Both the position numbers and the translations under genes were made by a program. A DNA stretch of 50,645 nucleotides from CAZJAH01 sp964544155 (GTDB lineage Bacteria; Bacteroidota; Ignavibacteria; Kapaibacteriales; UBA2268): positions 1-50,645 of the forward strand of contig CAZJAH010000021.1 of assembly GCA_964544155.1 (NCBI GenBank), written 5' to 3'. The notes beneath the pieces were generated by a model. That model searched no databases, had not been told where the DNA came from, and saw only the letters and a list, made by a program, of their open reading frames with translations. Numbering within the stretch: position 1 is the first letter of the stretch; each line of letters starts with the position of its first letter. Below, piece after piece: positions 43,109 to 50,645 of this stretch.

Positions 43109-44092
43109 ATGTTCAGCTATTTAAAAAACATATACAGCAGGGATAAATTCCTCGGCGCGGGAAGAAAGGATAATTACTTCGAGGGCTGGTATTTCAAATG
43201 TGTGGGCCCTGAAACAAGTGACAAAATTGCCATTATACCCGGAATTTTCATAAGCAGGGATAGCGGCAAAGCACATTCATTTATTCAGTATCTTGACGGG
43301 GCTGAAAGCAGGTATTTTCGATATGGGATTGATGAATTTAAACCCCATCCCGATCTTTTCAAGATTGAAATAGCCGGATCTTTCTTTTCATTAAATAATA
43401 TCGAACTAAATATCGAATCCGAAAGCTGCGGGATAAAAGGCATTCTGGAATTTACCGGTATCCATCCCTGGCCCAAAAGTTTTATAGCGCCGGGCGCCAT
43501 GGGCTGGTATTCCTATGTACCCTTCATGGAGTGTAATCACGGCATTATCAGCATGAAGCATGATATTTCCGGCAGCCTGAGAATCAACGGCGAAGAGAAA
43601 GTTTTTACCGGCGGGAAAGGATATATAGAAAAGGACTGGGGAAGCCGGTTCCCCGAAGCCTACGTCTGGGCGCAGTGCAACCATTTCGATGCCGCAGGGA
43701 TTTCGGTAATGATTTCTATCGCTAAGATTCCCTGGCTGGGCAGCAGCTTTACAGGATTTATCTGCGGGATAATGATCGACAGGGAGTTATATGTTATGGC
43801 TACATATACCGGAGCTAAGTTGGATTATCTGGAAATAGAAGATAATACAGCGCGCTTTTCATTATCCGATAAAAAAAGAACATTCAGGGGAGAGATCATC
43901 AAATCCGGCGGCGCTGACCTCGGCGCGCCTTATGAATCGGATATGCTCACAAGGGTAAATGAAAGCATGGATTCTATAATTAAAACTGAATTTATTGACA
44001 GATCTAATGCCATTACGATTTTCAATCTAGAAGGAAATCCGGCCTCAGTCGAGATAACAGGCAATCGTAAAGAAATAATTACATCTATTTGA
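43109..44092 (+). CDS. Tocopherol-cyclase-family protein
   Basis: A 327-residue soluble protein of the tocopherol cyclase family (lipocalin-like double barrel). The hallmark blocks are DNYFEGWYFKCVGP at the N-terminus, HPWPKSFIAPGAMGWYSYVPFMECNHG in the middle and KGYIEKDWGSRFPEAYVWAQCNHF after it, all in family order. Plant and cyanobacterial members close the chromanol ring of vitamin E, but most bacterial members lack a tocopherol pathway and are of unknown role. No homogentisate or prenylquinone genes are nearby, so a lipid- or hydrophobe-binding role is as likely. It begins 33 bases after the PstS-like gene. Confidence 0.83.
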   Translation: MFSYLKNIYSRDKFLGAGRKDNYFEGWYFKCVGPETSDKIAIIPGIFISRDSGKAHSFIQYLDGAESRYFRYGIDEFKPHPDLFKIEIAGSFFSLNNIELNIESESCGIKGILEFTGIHPWPKSFIAPGAMGWYSYVPFMECNHGIISMKHDISGSLRINGEEKVFTGGKGYIEKDWGSRFPEAYVWAQCNHFDAAGISVMISIAKIPWLGSSFTGFICGIMIDRELYVMATYTGAKLDYLEIEDNTARFSLSDKKRTFRGEIIKSGGADLGAPYESDMLTRVNESMDSIIKTEFIDRSNAITIFNLEGNPASVEITGNRKEIITSI

Positions 44093-44148
44093 AAATAAAC
44101 TAAATAATCATTAGTCTTAAGATGTTTATAAAACATGGTAAATATTGT

Positions 44149-44156
44149 TATCTTTA
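44149..44156 (+). promoter_or_regulatory. Weak -7-like element before the AbgT gene
   Basis: TATCTTTA matches TAnnTTTG at all but the last base, 26 bases before the AbgT ATG; its first seven bases equal the tRNA-Arg -7 element. No clear -33 element was seen and the region is AT-rich. Confidence 0.3.
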
Positions 44157-44182
44157 TATAATATTATAATTATTATTCTCCA

Positions 44183-45727
44183 ATGGCAGTAAAAAAACCG
44201 AAGAAAGAAAAAAGAAATTTTGTAAACAGCTTTCTTAATATAATTGAAAAAGCGGGTAATGCTCTTCCTCATCCCGCAACAATATTTGCCTTGCTGGCAT
44301 TTTTGGTGGTAATAGCCTCGGGCATTGCCTCCATGTTCGATTTGGAGGCTATGCATCCCACTACCGGGGAAACTATAAAGCCATACAACCTTTTCTCTGT
44401 AGAAGGCCTTCACATGATACTTACAAAAATGGTAGTCAATTTCACAAGTTTCGCTCCTCTCGGTACTGTTCTTGTTGCGATGCTCGGTATAGGCATAGCC
44501 GAAAGCAGCGGCCTTATAGGAACTGCTCTCAGGCTGCTTGTTATATCATCACCAAAAAAGCTTTTGACTTTCGTAATTGTATTTTCCGGCATTCTTTCAA
44601 ATACAGCCAGTGAAGTAGGGTACGTGCTTCTTGTGCCGCTGGGAGGTATTATCTTCATGACGGTAGGCAGGCATCCGATCGCAGGTATAGCTGCGGCTTT
44701 TGCAGGAGTATCCGGTGGATACAGCGCGAACCTGCTTTTGGGAACCATAGATCCCTTGCTCGCAGGCCTATCTGAGGAAGCCGCCAGGATTATTGATCCG
44801 GGCTACACTGTTAATCCTGCTGCAAATTATTACTTCATGATGGCATCTGTACCGCTGATTGCTCTTGCCGGAACCTGGGTAACAGAAAAAATAGTTGTAC
44901 CGAGGCTGGGTAAATACGAAGGTGAAGCAGAAACCGACAGCGCGGAAATGCGCGGCCTGAACAAAAACGAAAAAAAGGGGCTTATCTACGCTTTAATTGC
45001 CATACTTGCATTGGCAGTCATATTGATGGCCGGAATTATCCCGGAAGGAGGCTTTCTAAGAAATCCTGAAACAGGGGATATTCTTCGTTCACCATTTATG
45101 TCGGGTATTGTGGCGCTGATATTTATATCTTCAGCAGTGGGAGGCATTGCCTACGGAATTGGAGCAGGCACATTCAGTAATGACAGCCAGGTTATGAAAG
45201 GTATGGGCAAAGCCATGGAAACGCTGGGCATTTATATTGTTCTTACATTTTTCGCGGCGCAGTTCGTGGCTTATTTCAACTGGACAAACCTCGGCAAAAT
45301 ATTCGCAATTGAAGGCGCTCTTGTCCTGGAAGCGTCCGGACTAGGGCCGATACCTCTAATGATATCATTCGTACTGGTCGCGGCTCTGGTCAATCTCGTG
45401 ATGGGCAGTGCTTCGGCTAAATGGGCCCTTATGGCGCCTGTTTTCATTCCCATGTTCATGCTGCTGGGCTATTCACCCGAACTAATCCAGGGAGCTTATA
45501 GAGTAGGTGACAGCGCTACCAACATCATCTCGCCGATGATGTCTTATTTTGCTTTGATCGTAGCCTTTATTGAGAAATATGAGAAAAAAGCCGGCATAGG
45601 TACCGTTGTAGCTACTATGCTTCCTTATTCTATAGTATTCCTTATAGTTTGGGCGGTAATGCTGATAATCTGGTTCAGCATGGGAATACCGCTCGGGCCT
45701 GATTCGCCGCTTTTTATCGGCAAATAA
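44183..45727 (+). CDS. AbgT-family transporter
   Basis: A 514-residue inner-membrane protein with about nine or more hydrophobic helices. Family blocks are NIIEKAGNALPHPATIFALLA, FAPLGTVLVAMLGIGIAESS, SNTASEVGYVLLVPLGG, GFSANLLLG-like GGYSANLLLGTIDPLLAG, MGSASAKWALMAPVF and GDSATNIISPMMSYF. The family includes the E. coli p-aminobenzoyl-glutamate importer AbgT and Neisseria MtrF, shown elsewhere to export sulfonamides and p-aminobenzoate. Direction and substrate here are unknown. No AbgA/AbgB hydrolase genes are adjacent, which weakens a folate-breakdown uptake role. It is convergent with the small CxxC gene with 21 bases between. Confidence 0.93.
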   Translation: MAVKKPKKEKRNFVNSFLNIIEKAGNALPHPATIFALLAFLVVIASGIASMFDLEAMHPTTGETIKPYNLFSVEGLHMILTKMVVNFTSFAPLGTVLVAMLGIGIAESSGLIGTALRLLVISSPKKLLTFVIVFSGILSNTASEVGYVLLVPLGGIIFMTVGRHPIAGIAAAFAGVSGGYSANLLLGTIDPLLAGLSEEAARIIDPGYTVNPAANYYFMMASVPLIALAGTWVTEKIVVPRLGKYEGEAETDSAEMRGLNKNEKKGLIYALIAILALAVILMAGIIPEGGFLRNPETGDILRSPFMSGIVALIFISSAVGGIAYGIGAGTFSNDSQVMKGMGKAMETLGIYIVLTFFAAQFVAYFNWTNLGKIFAIEGALVLEASGLGPIPLMISFVLVAALVNLVMGSASAKWALMAPVFIPMFMLLGYSPELIQGAYRVGDSATNIISPMMSYFALIVAFIEKYEKKAGIGTVVATMLPYSIVFLIVWAVMLIIWFSMGIPLGPDSPLFIGK

Positions 45728-45748
45728 GGTTTTAAGTTAAAGTTAGAA

Positions 45749-46063
45749 TTAAAGTGAAATAATATTGCCGCTATCAGAATGACTGCACTTTGAGCAGATG
45801 TTCTGAGGCTTATCAGCGCTTTTCTTTACCCAGGAATAAGTCCAGTTGGTAAAATCATTAACAAAATTGACAAATTCCGGATTTTCCGAATTGATTTCCT
45901 TAAAGCTCGAGCTTATTCTTTTCAGAAGATCGCGTCTTTCTTCTTGATTGAGCTGCTCTAGCATGGCGTTAAATTCAGACAGCAGTTTTTTCAGGTATTG
46001 CGTGTTATTTCCTTCTTTTGCAAGGTTATTAAGTTCGTTGGAAAATTTCTGTTCGATACTCAT
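45749..46063 (-). CDS. Small helical protein with C-terminal CxxC
   Basis: A 104-residue protein I do not recognise. The start at 46063 is set by GGGAG upstream and gives MSIEQKFSNELNNL; an ATG 45 bases earlier lacks such a site. The sequence is strongly helical and charged (about 1-75), followed by a short aromatic segment (FTNWTYSW) and a tail with ICSKCSHS, a CxxC that could hold zinc with His or act in redox. No signal peptide. It is convergent with AbgT. Confidence 0.6.
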   Translation of the reverse strand: MSIEQKFSNELNNLAKEGNNTQYLKKLLSEFNAMLEQLNQEERRDLLKRISSSFKEINSENPEFVNFVNDFTNWTYSWVKKSADKPQNICSKCSHSDSGNIISL

Positions 46064-46222
46064 TTTTTTTTTACTCCCTATTGCTAAATACACTTCCAAC
46101 TTAAACATTTTATTTTAAAAGTCAACAAATAAATCAATTTATTAAATTAAATTAAGAATTATGTAATTTTAATTTGTTTTTCTAATTTGCAGTTAATGTT
46201 AAATCAAGACGGGATCGCGTAA

Positions 46223-46783
46223 ATGCGAATTAATTTTTCTCTCATCGTTCTTATATTTTTATTTGCTGTATCTCGGGAATCCGTGGCTCAGCTTTGGATG
46301 GGCGCGGGCGCCGGCACGCCCCTGGTAATGACACCTTCATATCAGCTCAAGGAATCCGGCCGGAATATAAATATTCAGCTGGAATCCCGGAAATACTGCA
46401 ATCTCTGGTACGGCCTGCGGATAGATCATTTCGAATACGAAAAGCAGGAAGATTATCCTCTTGCTACCTATACTGACGGGATATTCCTGCAGCCGGAGTT
46501 CAGGTATATATTTATTCCGACAGATTGCCATAATTACAGGATAGCACCCTGGGTGCAGCTTATGATGATATTCAGCTCAATCGATGCGGATAACGATACC
46601 GCCCTTGGTGGCATTGGGGCCGGTGGTGGCCTGGGATTTACGATTCCCTTCAGTTTGTTTAATATGTGCTGGTCGGTGGATGCCGGTGTGCAGTATATGG
46701 CGCCAAATTTTATACTGAAAGACGGCGACAGGCATACCATAGAGCAGGCAAATATTTTTGTTTCAATTAATGCGGGCCTGTGA
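46223..46783 (+). CDS. Exported beta-barrel-like protein
   Basis: A 186-residue protein with a signal peptide ending about SVAQ (residue 23). The mature part has amphipathic strand patterns and a terminal beta-strand ending in NIFVSINAGL, as in small outer-membrane barrels. Three cysteines (KYCNLW, TDCHNY, FNMCWSV) are present. GGGCLGF-like Gly turns lie near GGIGAGGGLGFTIPF. Family not recognised. It begins a string of same-strand envelope genes; the next start is one base after this stop. Confidence 0.65.
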   Translation: MRINFSLIVLIFLFAVSRESVAQLWMGAGAGTPLVMTPSYQLKESGRNINIQLESRKYCNLWYGLRIDHFEYEKQEDYPLATYTDGIFLQPEFRYIFIPTDCHNYRIAPWVQLMMIFSSIDADNDTALGGIGAGGGLGFTIPFSLFNMCWSVDAGVQYMAPNFILKDGDRHTIEQANIFVSINAGL

Positions 46784-46784
46784 C

Positions 46785-47927
46785 ATGAAAAGAATTGCCA
46801 TAATATTAGTGATAATAGCCGGTATTGCCTTAGGCTCATGCACAAGCATAAAGAGGCATGACGACGCCGTCAGGATAAAACCTGATTCCTTCGGGAAATA
46901 TCTCGTACATCCCGAAACGGGTGAACTGAGGGACGGCACTACCCTTAAAGGCACAGTGCTCGGCCTGGAAGTGGTATCAAAGCCGGATAGCTGCCCTGTG
47001 GTTGAAACTACACCATATTCAAGGGATACCTACATTCTTTTCCTCGATGAAAAAGCGGAAGCGGAGAAAAAGAATATCGAAAGAATTGAAATCGATGATA
47101 TTGAGCTTGTAGGGCAGATGTTCGACCAGGAAAAAAATCAATATAATAATATAAACCTTTTTGAAAATTATAATGACCCCACGGAAATGCGCGGACTCCG
47201 CGCCGTATCTGTTGACAGCCTGATGATAGATACCTGCAATCCCTGTAACTGTACTCCCTGGTCATTCGGGATGGACCTTGACCTTTCCCTGGCGCTGAAT
47301 ATCAAGTGCCCGGAACGGGAATTCGGTATGTTCTTCCTTGAGTTAAGGGGAGGCTATGCACTATATTCTGATTTCCGTACCGTTAACGATGAAACTGGTA
47401 TAGACAGCTACTTCGGTGAAATAGCCACGGGATTCCGATTTGGCGATAAAAGGCAATGGGGGTTGGGGCTGGCATACTTCAGCGGAGTGCCTATGCATAA
47501 TTCCTATACATCAAAGTTGGTAAACAGGCCGGTGGCGCTCTTCCATGGCAGGTATAGCCACCCTGAAGAGAAATTTCTGGGCCTTTGCGCCAGGCCATAT
47601 TATTATGGGCAGTTCGGTATTTCGATTGACGAGCTTTCCATCGACCTGATGGAATTTAAATACAGCACCGGCTGCGAAAATTGCAAGGAATACATTAAAG
47701 AATTAGGCGCCGACGGCGTTGTTCCCGAAATAGACCTCAGCCTGCCGATATCATTCGGACTGGGCGCAGGCCTGGAGATACCCGTGAATAAGTATGCCGA
47801 TCTTGCTATAGACATGGGGTTTCGTTCTATCGCTTTTGGTGAGGCGGCTCCCATTGCCGGATTTTCGAATGTGCCGACCAATAGGCGCATTTATATGTTT
47901 TTATTCAGATTAGGGCTGACAATTTAG
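46785..47927 (+). CDS. Cysteine-rich lipoprotein with barrel-like C-terminal half
   Basis: A 380-residue lipoprotein: the start at 46785 directly follows the previous stop and gives MKRIAIILVIIAGIALGSC, a clear lipobox. The middle carries an unusual TCNPCNC cluster (Cys151, Cys154, Cys156) and a later CENCKEYI (Cys297 and Cys300), besides three other cysteines in the mature chain. From about 160 onward there are barrel-like strands (FGMDLDLSLALNI, GFRFGDKRQWGLGLAYF) up to a C-terminal aromatic strand. Cysteine richness is odd for a lipoprotein and suggests disulfides or redox activity. Function unknown. Confidence 0.7.
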   Translation: MKRIAIILVIIAGIALGSCTSIKRHDDAVRIKPDSFGKYLVHPETGELRDGTTLKGTVLGLEVVSKPDSCPVVETTPYSRDTYILFLDEKAEAEKKNIERIEIDDIELVGQMFDQEKNQYNNINLFENYNDPTEMRGLRAVSVDSLMIDTCNPCNCTPWSFGMDLDLSLALNIKCPEREFGMFFLELRGGYALYSDFRTVNDETGIDSYFGEIATGFRFGDKRQWGLGLAYFSGVPMHNSYTSKLVNRPVALFHGRYSHPEEKFLGLCARPYYYGQFGISIDELSIDLMEFKYSTGCENCKEYIKELGADGVVPEIDLSLPISFGLGAGLEIPVNKYADLAIDMGFRSIAFGEAAPIAGFSNVPTNRRIYMFLFRLGLTI

Positions 47928-47940
47928 CCGGAGAATAATT

Positions 47941-48819
47941 ATGAAAAAAATAAGCTTATTAGTTTTAATAGTATTAATGACATGGTCATGCGGTGACGAC
48001 TGTAACCTTATTACGGCGGATTACCCCTGCCGCGTGAGGGAAGCAACCATTACCAAATTCGATCCCAGAGTGGTTCTGCAGCCCGATTCTGTTATAGTGC
48101 CCGTGCCGACTTATTCCATACATACTTTCACATTTCCGGCGGATAATTTTTCCAGCGGCACATTAACTAATGATACACGCTTTGATCAGAGTAAATTCGG
48201 GCAGTATATCTTTCTGGCTGAAGAAAGCTATGAAGAAAACGGCGTTGCTTTAACGGCAAGGCTGGCTGATATTTATCCGCCTAATTCACTCATGGTAGGC
48301 GACATTATGGTGATCACTACTGACGCACTCAATACACCGCCTAGAGCTAATTTAAGGTTCAAAGGCAGCCTGGCAGAGTTTCCGGATAAGTTCTTCTCTG
48401 AAGACGCTTATAAATTCTGCAATGAATATCTTGAGGGATACAGGCAGCAGGACGAGGATTTTTCGGATATCGCGGATGACGCCCGTCAATTCGGAAGCGG
48501 CCTTCCCACAGCCGTGCCCTATCAATATACCAATGATGACATAATCATTGTTAATCAGAATAATGAAGATGTAACGGATCAGTATATCAGTACAATACCC
48601 AGAGCAGTGGTAAATGAGCTTAAGAGCAAGGCCTCATCCGAAGCCGTTGATATAATAGTCGAGCCGGGAGATGTATTTTATTACAAAGCTGTAAACGGTA
48701 AGGAATTTGCCCTTGTAATAGCGGATATCCGTGAGGGAAGCTTCGAGCCGCATCTGAAAAGAGTTACCATCAAATTCTCTGAGTTGAAAGGCAGTAAAGT
48801 AGAGGCTTGCCCCGGATAA
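47941..48819 (+). CDS. Lipoprotein of unknown function with several cysteines
   Basis: A 292-residue lipoprotein starting MKKISLLVLIVLMTWSCGDD, lipobox ending at Cys17. GGAG lies seven bases before the ATG. After the anchor are CNLITADYPCRV, then mixed beta and helical sequence, with more cysteines at KFCNEY and the end VEACPG. No recognised domain. It is the third consecutive envelope gene and overlaps none; SemiSWEET begins one base after its stop. Confidence 0.68.
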   Translation: MKKISLLVLIVLMTWSCGDDCNLITADYPCRVREATITKFDPRVVLQPDSVIVPVPTYSIHTFTFPADNFSSGTLTNDTRFDQSKFGQYIFLAEESYEENGVALTARLADIYPPNSLMVGDIMVITTDALNTPPRANLRFKGSLAEFPDKFFSEDAYKFCNEYLEGYRQQDEDFSDIADDARQFGSGLPTAVPYQYTNDDIIIVNQNNEDVTDQYISTIPRAVVNELKSKASSEAVDIIVEPGDVFYYKAVNGKEFALVIADIREGSFEPHLKRVTIKFSELKGSKVEACPG

Positions 48820-48820
48820 T

Positions 48821-49099
48821 ATGGAAGTTTTCGATATAATAGGCTTTGCGGCGGCATTTTGCACAACCTCGGCGTTTGTGCCTCAGGTTGTTAAAATCAT
48901 TCAAACAAAACAAGCCAGGGATATTTCCCTTGTGATGTACCTTATATTCACGCTCGGGCTCATACTGTGGCTGACTTACGGAATCATCATAGGATCATGG
49001 CCTGTGATTATGGCGAACCTTGTGACACTCCTACTTGCCGGACTAGTCATTTTCTACAAGATAAAATACGATAAATCAGATTACAATAATCAGGCCTGA
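48821..49099 (+). CDS. SemiSWEET sugar transporter
   Basis: A 92-residue, three-helix membrane protein of the SemiSWEET (MtN3/saliva, PQ-loop) family, which works as a homodimer to move mono- or disaccharides by facilitated diffusion. Helices are at about 4-24, 37-58 and 62-82. The PQ motif AFVPQVVKIIQTK has Pro21-Gln22, and TKQARDIS matches the conserved loop after helix 1. The length is exactly that of the bacterial half-SWEETs. It is linked to a lipoprotein gene by a one-base gap. The sugar cannot be told from sequence. Confidence 0.92.
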   Translation: MEVFDIIGFAAAFCTTSAFVPQVVKIIQTKQARDISLVMYLIFTLGLILWLTYGIIIGSWPVIMANLVTLLLAGLVIFYKIKYDKSDYNNQA

Positions 49100-49141
49100 G
49101 CGCCGTTCAGTTTTAGGTCAGTCTAATTAAATGGCCCCAAT

Positions 49142-49930
49142 ATGAAATACTTAGCGGTGATAATACTATTTATTGCTTTAATTCCATCAAAAGCGGCGGA
49201 CAGCCTGGCTTCCGTAGAGCTTAAGGCTTATAATGCCTCTCACGGCAAGATCGCACTCGCGGCGAAATTCGAAATTAAGAAAGACTGGCACATTTACTGG
49301 AAGAATCCCGGCGATGCAGGAATGCCAACCACTATAGACTGGACACTTCCCGAAGGCTTTAGTGTAATGGATACCCGCTACGGCTATCCCATACGCTTTG
49401 CCACTGAAGGCATAACTTCTTTCGGATATAAGGATAGCGCGTTTGTAATATATTACATTGAATACCCTCAGGATATAAGCGGCAGCTTTCAGATAAAAGG
49501 CAAAGCCAAATGGCTTGCCTGCAAAGAAAAATGCCTCCCGGGCAGCGAGGATGTCGCGATTGAAATACCTTTTAAAAACGGTATTTTCAACGGCGCTTAC
49601 CTGCCGGAAAGAATTAACTCCCAATTACCCGAAAAAAGCGATTTCATTTCGGGAACGGCAGGCAGGTATGGTGGAGATGTAAGTGTTATGATTGACGGAA
49701 TAACCGGAAAGCCGCTTGACTTCTTCCCGCTTCAGGAGGGTGTTTTCGATATCAGCAAAAAGCCTGAATTTAAGGAAAGGTCGGGCAGGATAGAATTCTC
49801 CATGGGAAGGCCGCAATATCCGCTTGCCCGCGCTGATAGAGTCGAAGGCCTGCTAATTGTTAAAGAAAATGACAGACATATTCCATATTATATTAATTTT
49901 CCAATTATTAAAAAGGAGCATCAGAGATGA
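49142..49930 (+). CDS. Free-standing DsbD-alpha-like domain protein
   Basis: A 262-residue secreted protein: signal peptide MKYLAVIILFIALIPSKAAD, then an immunoglobulin-like domain typical of the DsbD N-terminal (alpha) module. KWLACKEKCLPGSEDV (Cys127 and Cys131) and DWHIYWKNPGDAGMPT are family signatures. In DsbD, alpha receives electrons from the transmembrane beta domain and passes them to periplasmic thiols. The beta and gamma domains are absent, so this protein must take electrons from another membrane partner or act otherwise. The redoxin gene overlaps its stop by four bases. Confidence 0.85.
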   Translation: MKYLAVIILFIALIPSKAADSLASVELKAYNASHGKIALAAKFEIKKDWHIYWKNPGDAGMPTTIDWTLPEGFSVMDTRYGYPIRFATEGITSFGYKDSAFVIYYIEYPQDISGSFQIKGKAKWLACKEKCLPGSEDVAIEIPFKNGIFNGAYLPERINSQLPEKSDFISGTAGRYGGDVSVMIDGITGKPLDFFPLQEGVFDISKKPEFKERSGRIEFSMGRPQYPLARADRVEGLLIVKENDRHIPYYINFPIIKKEHQR

Positions 49931-50532
49931 AGAAACTCGCAATGATAGCGCTCGCAGCGATAGCTTTTATCAGTATAAAGCTGATAGCGGCGGAAGCCGA
50001 AATCGGCAAAGAAGCGCCTGGTTTTACACTTACGGACAGCAAGGGGAATACACACAGCCTATCGGATTTTAAAGGAAAATACGTTGTGCTGGAATGGGTG
50101 AATTTCGATTGTCCTTTTGTTAAAAAGCACTACGATACAGATAACATGCAAAATCTTCAGCATAAATATACTTACAAAGACGTTGTCTGGCTGATGATCA
50201 ATTCTTCCGCCAATGGCAAGCAGGGGAATTTTTCGCCTGACGAAATCAATAAGAGAATGAAAGATCTCGAAGTAAAAGCTACGGCATATCTTATTGATGA
50301 AAGCGGCAAAACCGGCAGGCTGTACGGCGCGAAAACTACTCCGCACATGTTCATAATCGATCCTGACGGTAAGCTCATCTATGCAGGCGGAATTGACGAT
50401 AAAGCAAGCACGGATGATGCGGATGTTAAAGGCGCGACCAATTATGTGGACGCTGCGCTTCAGGATGCCATGAACGGCCGGACAGTAAGCGTAAAAACAG
50501 CTAAACCTTACGGCTGCTCAGTTAAATATTAA
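49927..50532 (+). CDS. Secreted redoxin (thioredoxin-fold, AhpC/TSA-like)
   Basis: A 201-residue protein with a signal peptide ending near IAAEAE (about 22). The thioredoxin-like fold has GKEAPGFTLTDSKGN, the redox site WVNFDCPFVKKHY with Cys62 (no second Cys in a CxxC), SANGKQGN and cis-Pro region TTPHMFIIDPDG. A second cysteine, Cys197, lies in the C-terminal PYGCSVKY and could act as resolving residue. This family is found in Bacteroidota and relatives as periplasmic thiol proteins or peroxidase-like redoxins. It is translationally coupled (ATGA) to the DsbD-alpha-like gene. Substrate unknown. Confidence 0.85.
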   Translation: MKKLAMIALAAIAFISIKLIAAEAEIGKEAPGFTLTDSKGNTHSLSDFKGKYVVLEWVNFDCPFVKKHYDTDNMQNLQHKYTYKDVVWLMINSSANGKQGNFSPDEINKRMKDLEVKATAYLIDESGKTGRLYGAKTTPHMFIIDPDGKLIYAGGIDDKASTDDADVKGATNYVDAALQDAMNGRTVSVKTAKPYGCSVKY

Positions 50533-50564
50533 TAAGCTCGTTTTCAAATATTCATAAAAAAAAC

Positions 50565-50590
50565 AGCCGCTCAATCCGGGCGGCTTTTTA
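50565..50590. terminator. Bidirectional intrinsic terminator
   Basis: AGCCGC (50565-50570) pairs with GCGGCT (50580-50585), extended by two more pairs including a wobble, followed by a T-run and preceded by an A-run. It lies between the redoxin and a convergent partial gene. Confidence 0.85.
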
Positions 50591-50606
50591 TTATGTCGTA
50601 GAGGGC

Positions 50607-50645
50607 TTACCTCTTCTCGGCTTCTGATTGGAGGCGGTAATTGAG
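50607..50645 (-). CDS. Possible 3' end of a convergent gene (partial)
   Basis: The minus strand has an open frame entering from the right edge, encoding LNYRLQSEAEKR and a TAA stop at 50607-50609. Its end lies just beyond the hairpin that also ends the redoxin gene, as expected for convergent genes. Only 12 codons are visible, so the call rests on arrangement and composition. Confidence 0.35.
   Translation of the reverse strand, partial: LNYRLQSEAEKR

Noticed and set aside
43109..44092. Vitamin E synthesis
   Set aside because: Only the family fold is present; no other tocopherol gene lies in the window and most bacterial members lack the pathway.

Overview
The window reads as a chromosomal segment of a Gram-negative bacterium from the Bacteroidota/Chlorobiota/Ignavibacteriota/Kapabacteria side of the FCB group (moderate confidence). 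Evidence: five secreted proteins end in type IX secretion (T9SS) type-A sorting domains. The promoter of the one tRNA gene matches the Bacteroidota-type consensus TAnnTTTG. The branched-chain 2-oxoacid dehydrogenase E1 is an alpha-beta fusion of the form seen in that group. Base composition is moderately AT-rich. Clear Shine-Dalgarno sites precede some genes, especially secreted ones, and are absent from many others. No gene-free stretch exceeds 300 bases, and no rRNA, CRISPR array, prophage or intact insertion sequence was seen.

Layout. 1-3617: a VOC-family gene that appears broken at the window edge, a secreted protein of unknown function, an M15 peptidase, a membrane-anchored TPR protein and a PP2A-like phosphoesterase. 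3679-8334: gatB, the fused E1 dehydrogenase, a long perfect palindrome, tRNA-Arg(CCG) with its promoter, and a YfgM-like TPR protein. 8439-26721: the most distinctive region. It holds a 2694-residue beta-helix/propeller/Ig protein, a nidogen/dockerin/cohesin-like protein, three further T9SS cargo proteins, two glycosyltransferases and an outer-membrane-type protein. A module of roughly 110-180 residues recurs in three of the cargo proteins. 26862-32645: rlmD, queE, a large AAA/STAND-type ATPase with TPR-like repeats, and a phosphoesterase lipoprotein. 32701-34955: a small YjfB-like protein and bipA/typA. 35209-40683 (minus strand): a complete adaptor/RND/TolC efflux operon. 40754-46063: an aromatic-L-amino-acid decarboxylase, an orphan PstS-like lipoprotein, a tocopherol-cyclase-family protein, an AbgT transporter and a small CxxC protein. 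46223-50532: a tightly packed envelope gene string ending in a SemiSWEET transporter, a free-standing DsbD-alpha-like domain and a secreted redoxin.

How the genes may work together. The cargo proteins between 8439 and 23728 probably form part of the extracellular surface. The shared module and the dockerin/cohesin-like folds suggest a common architecture or assembly, and the adjoining glycosyltransferases may serve the surface glycan to which type-A cargo is anchored. The last operon combines cysteine-rich envelope proteins with two thiol-redox proteins, suggesting an envelope disulfide or reductant pathway. Both ideas are inference. The basic gene identities (gatB, E1, rlmD, queE, bipA, RND operon, AbgT, decarboxylase) are secure from sequence.
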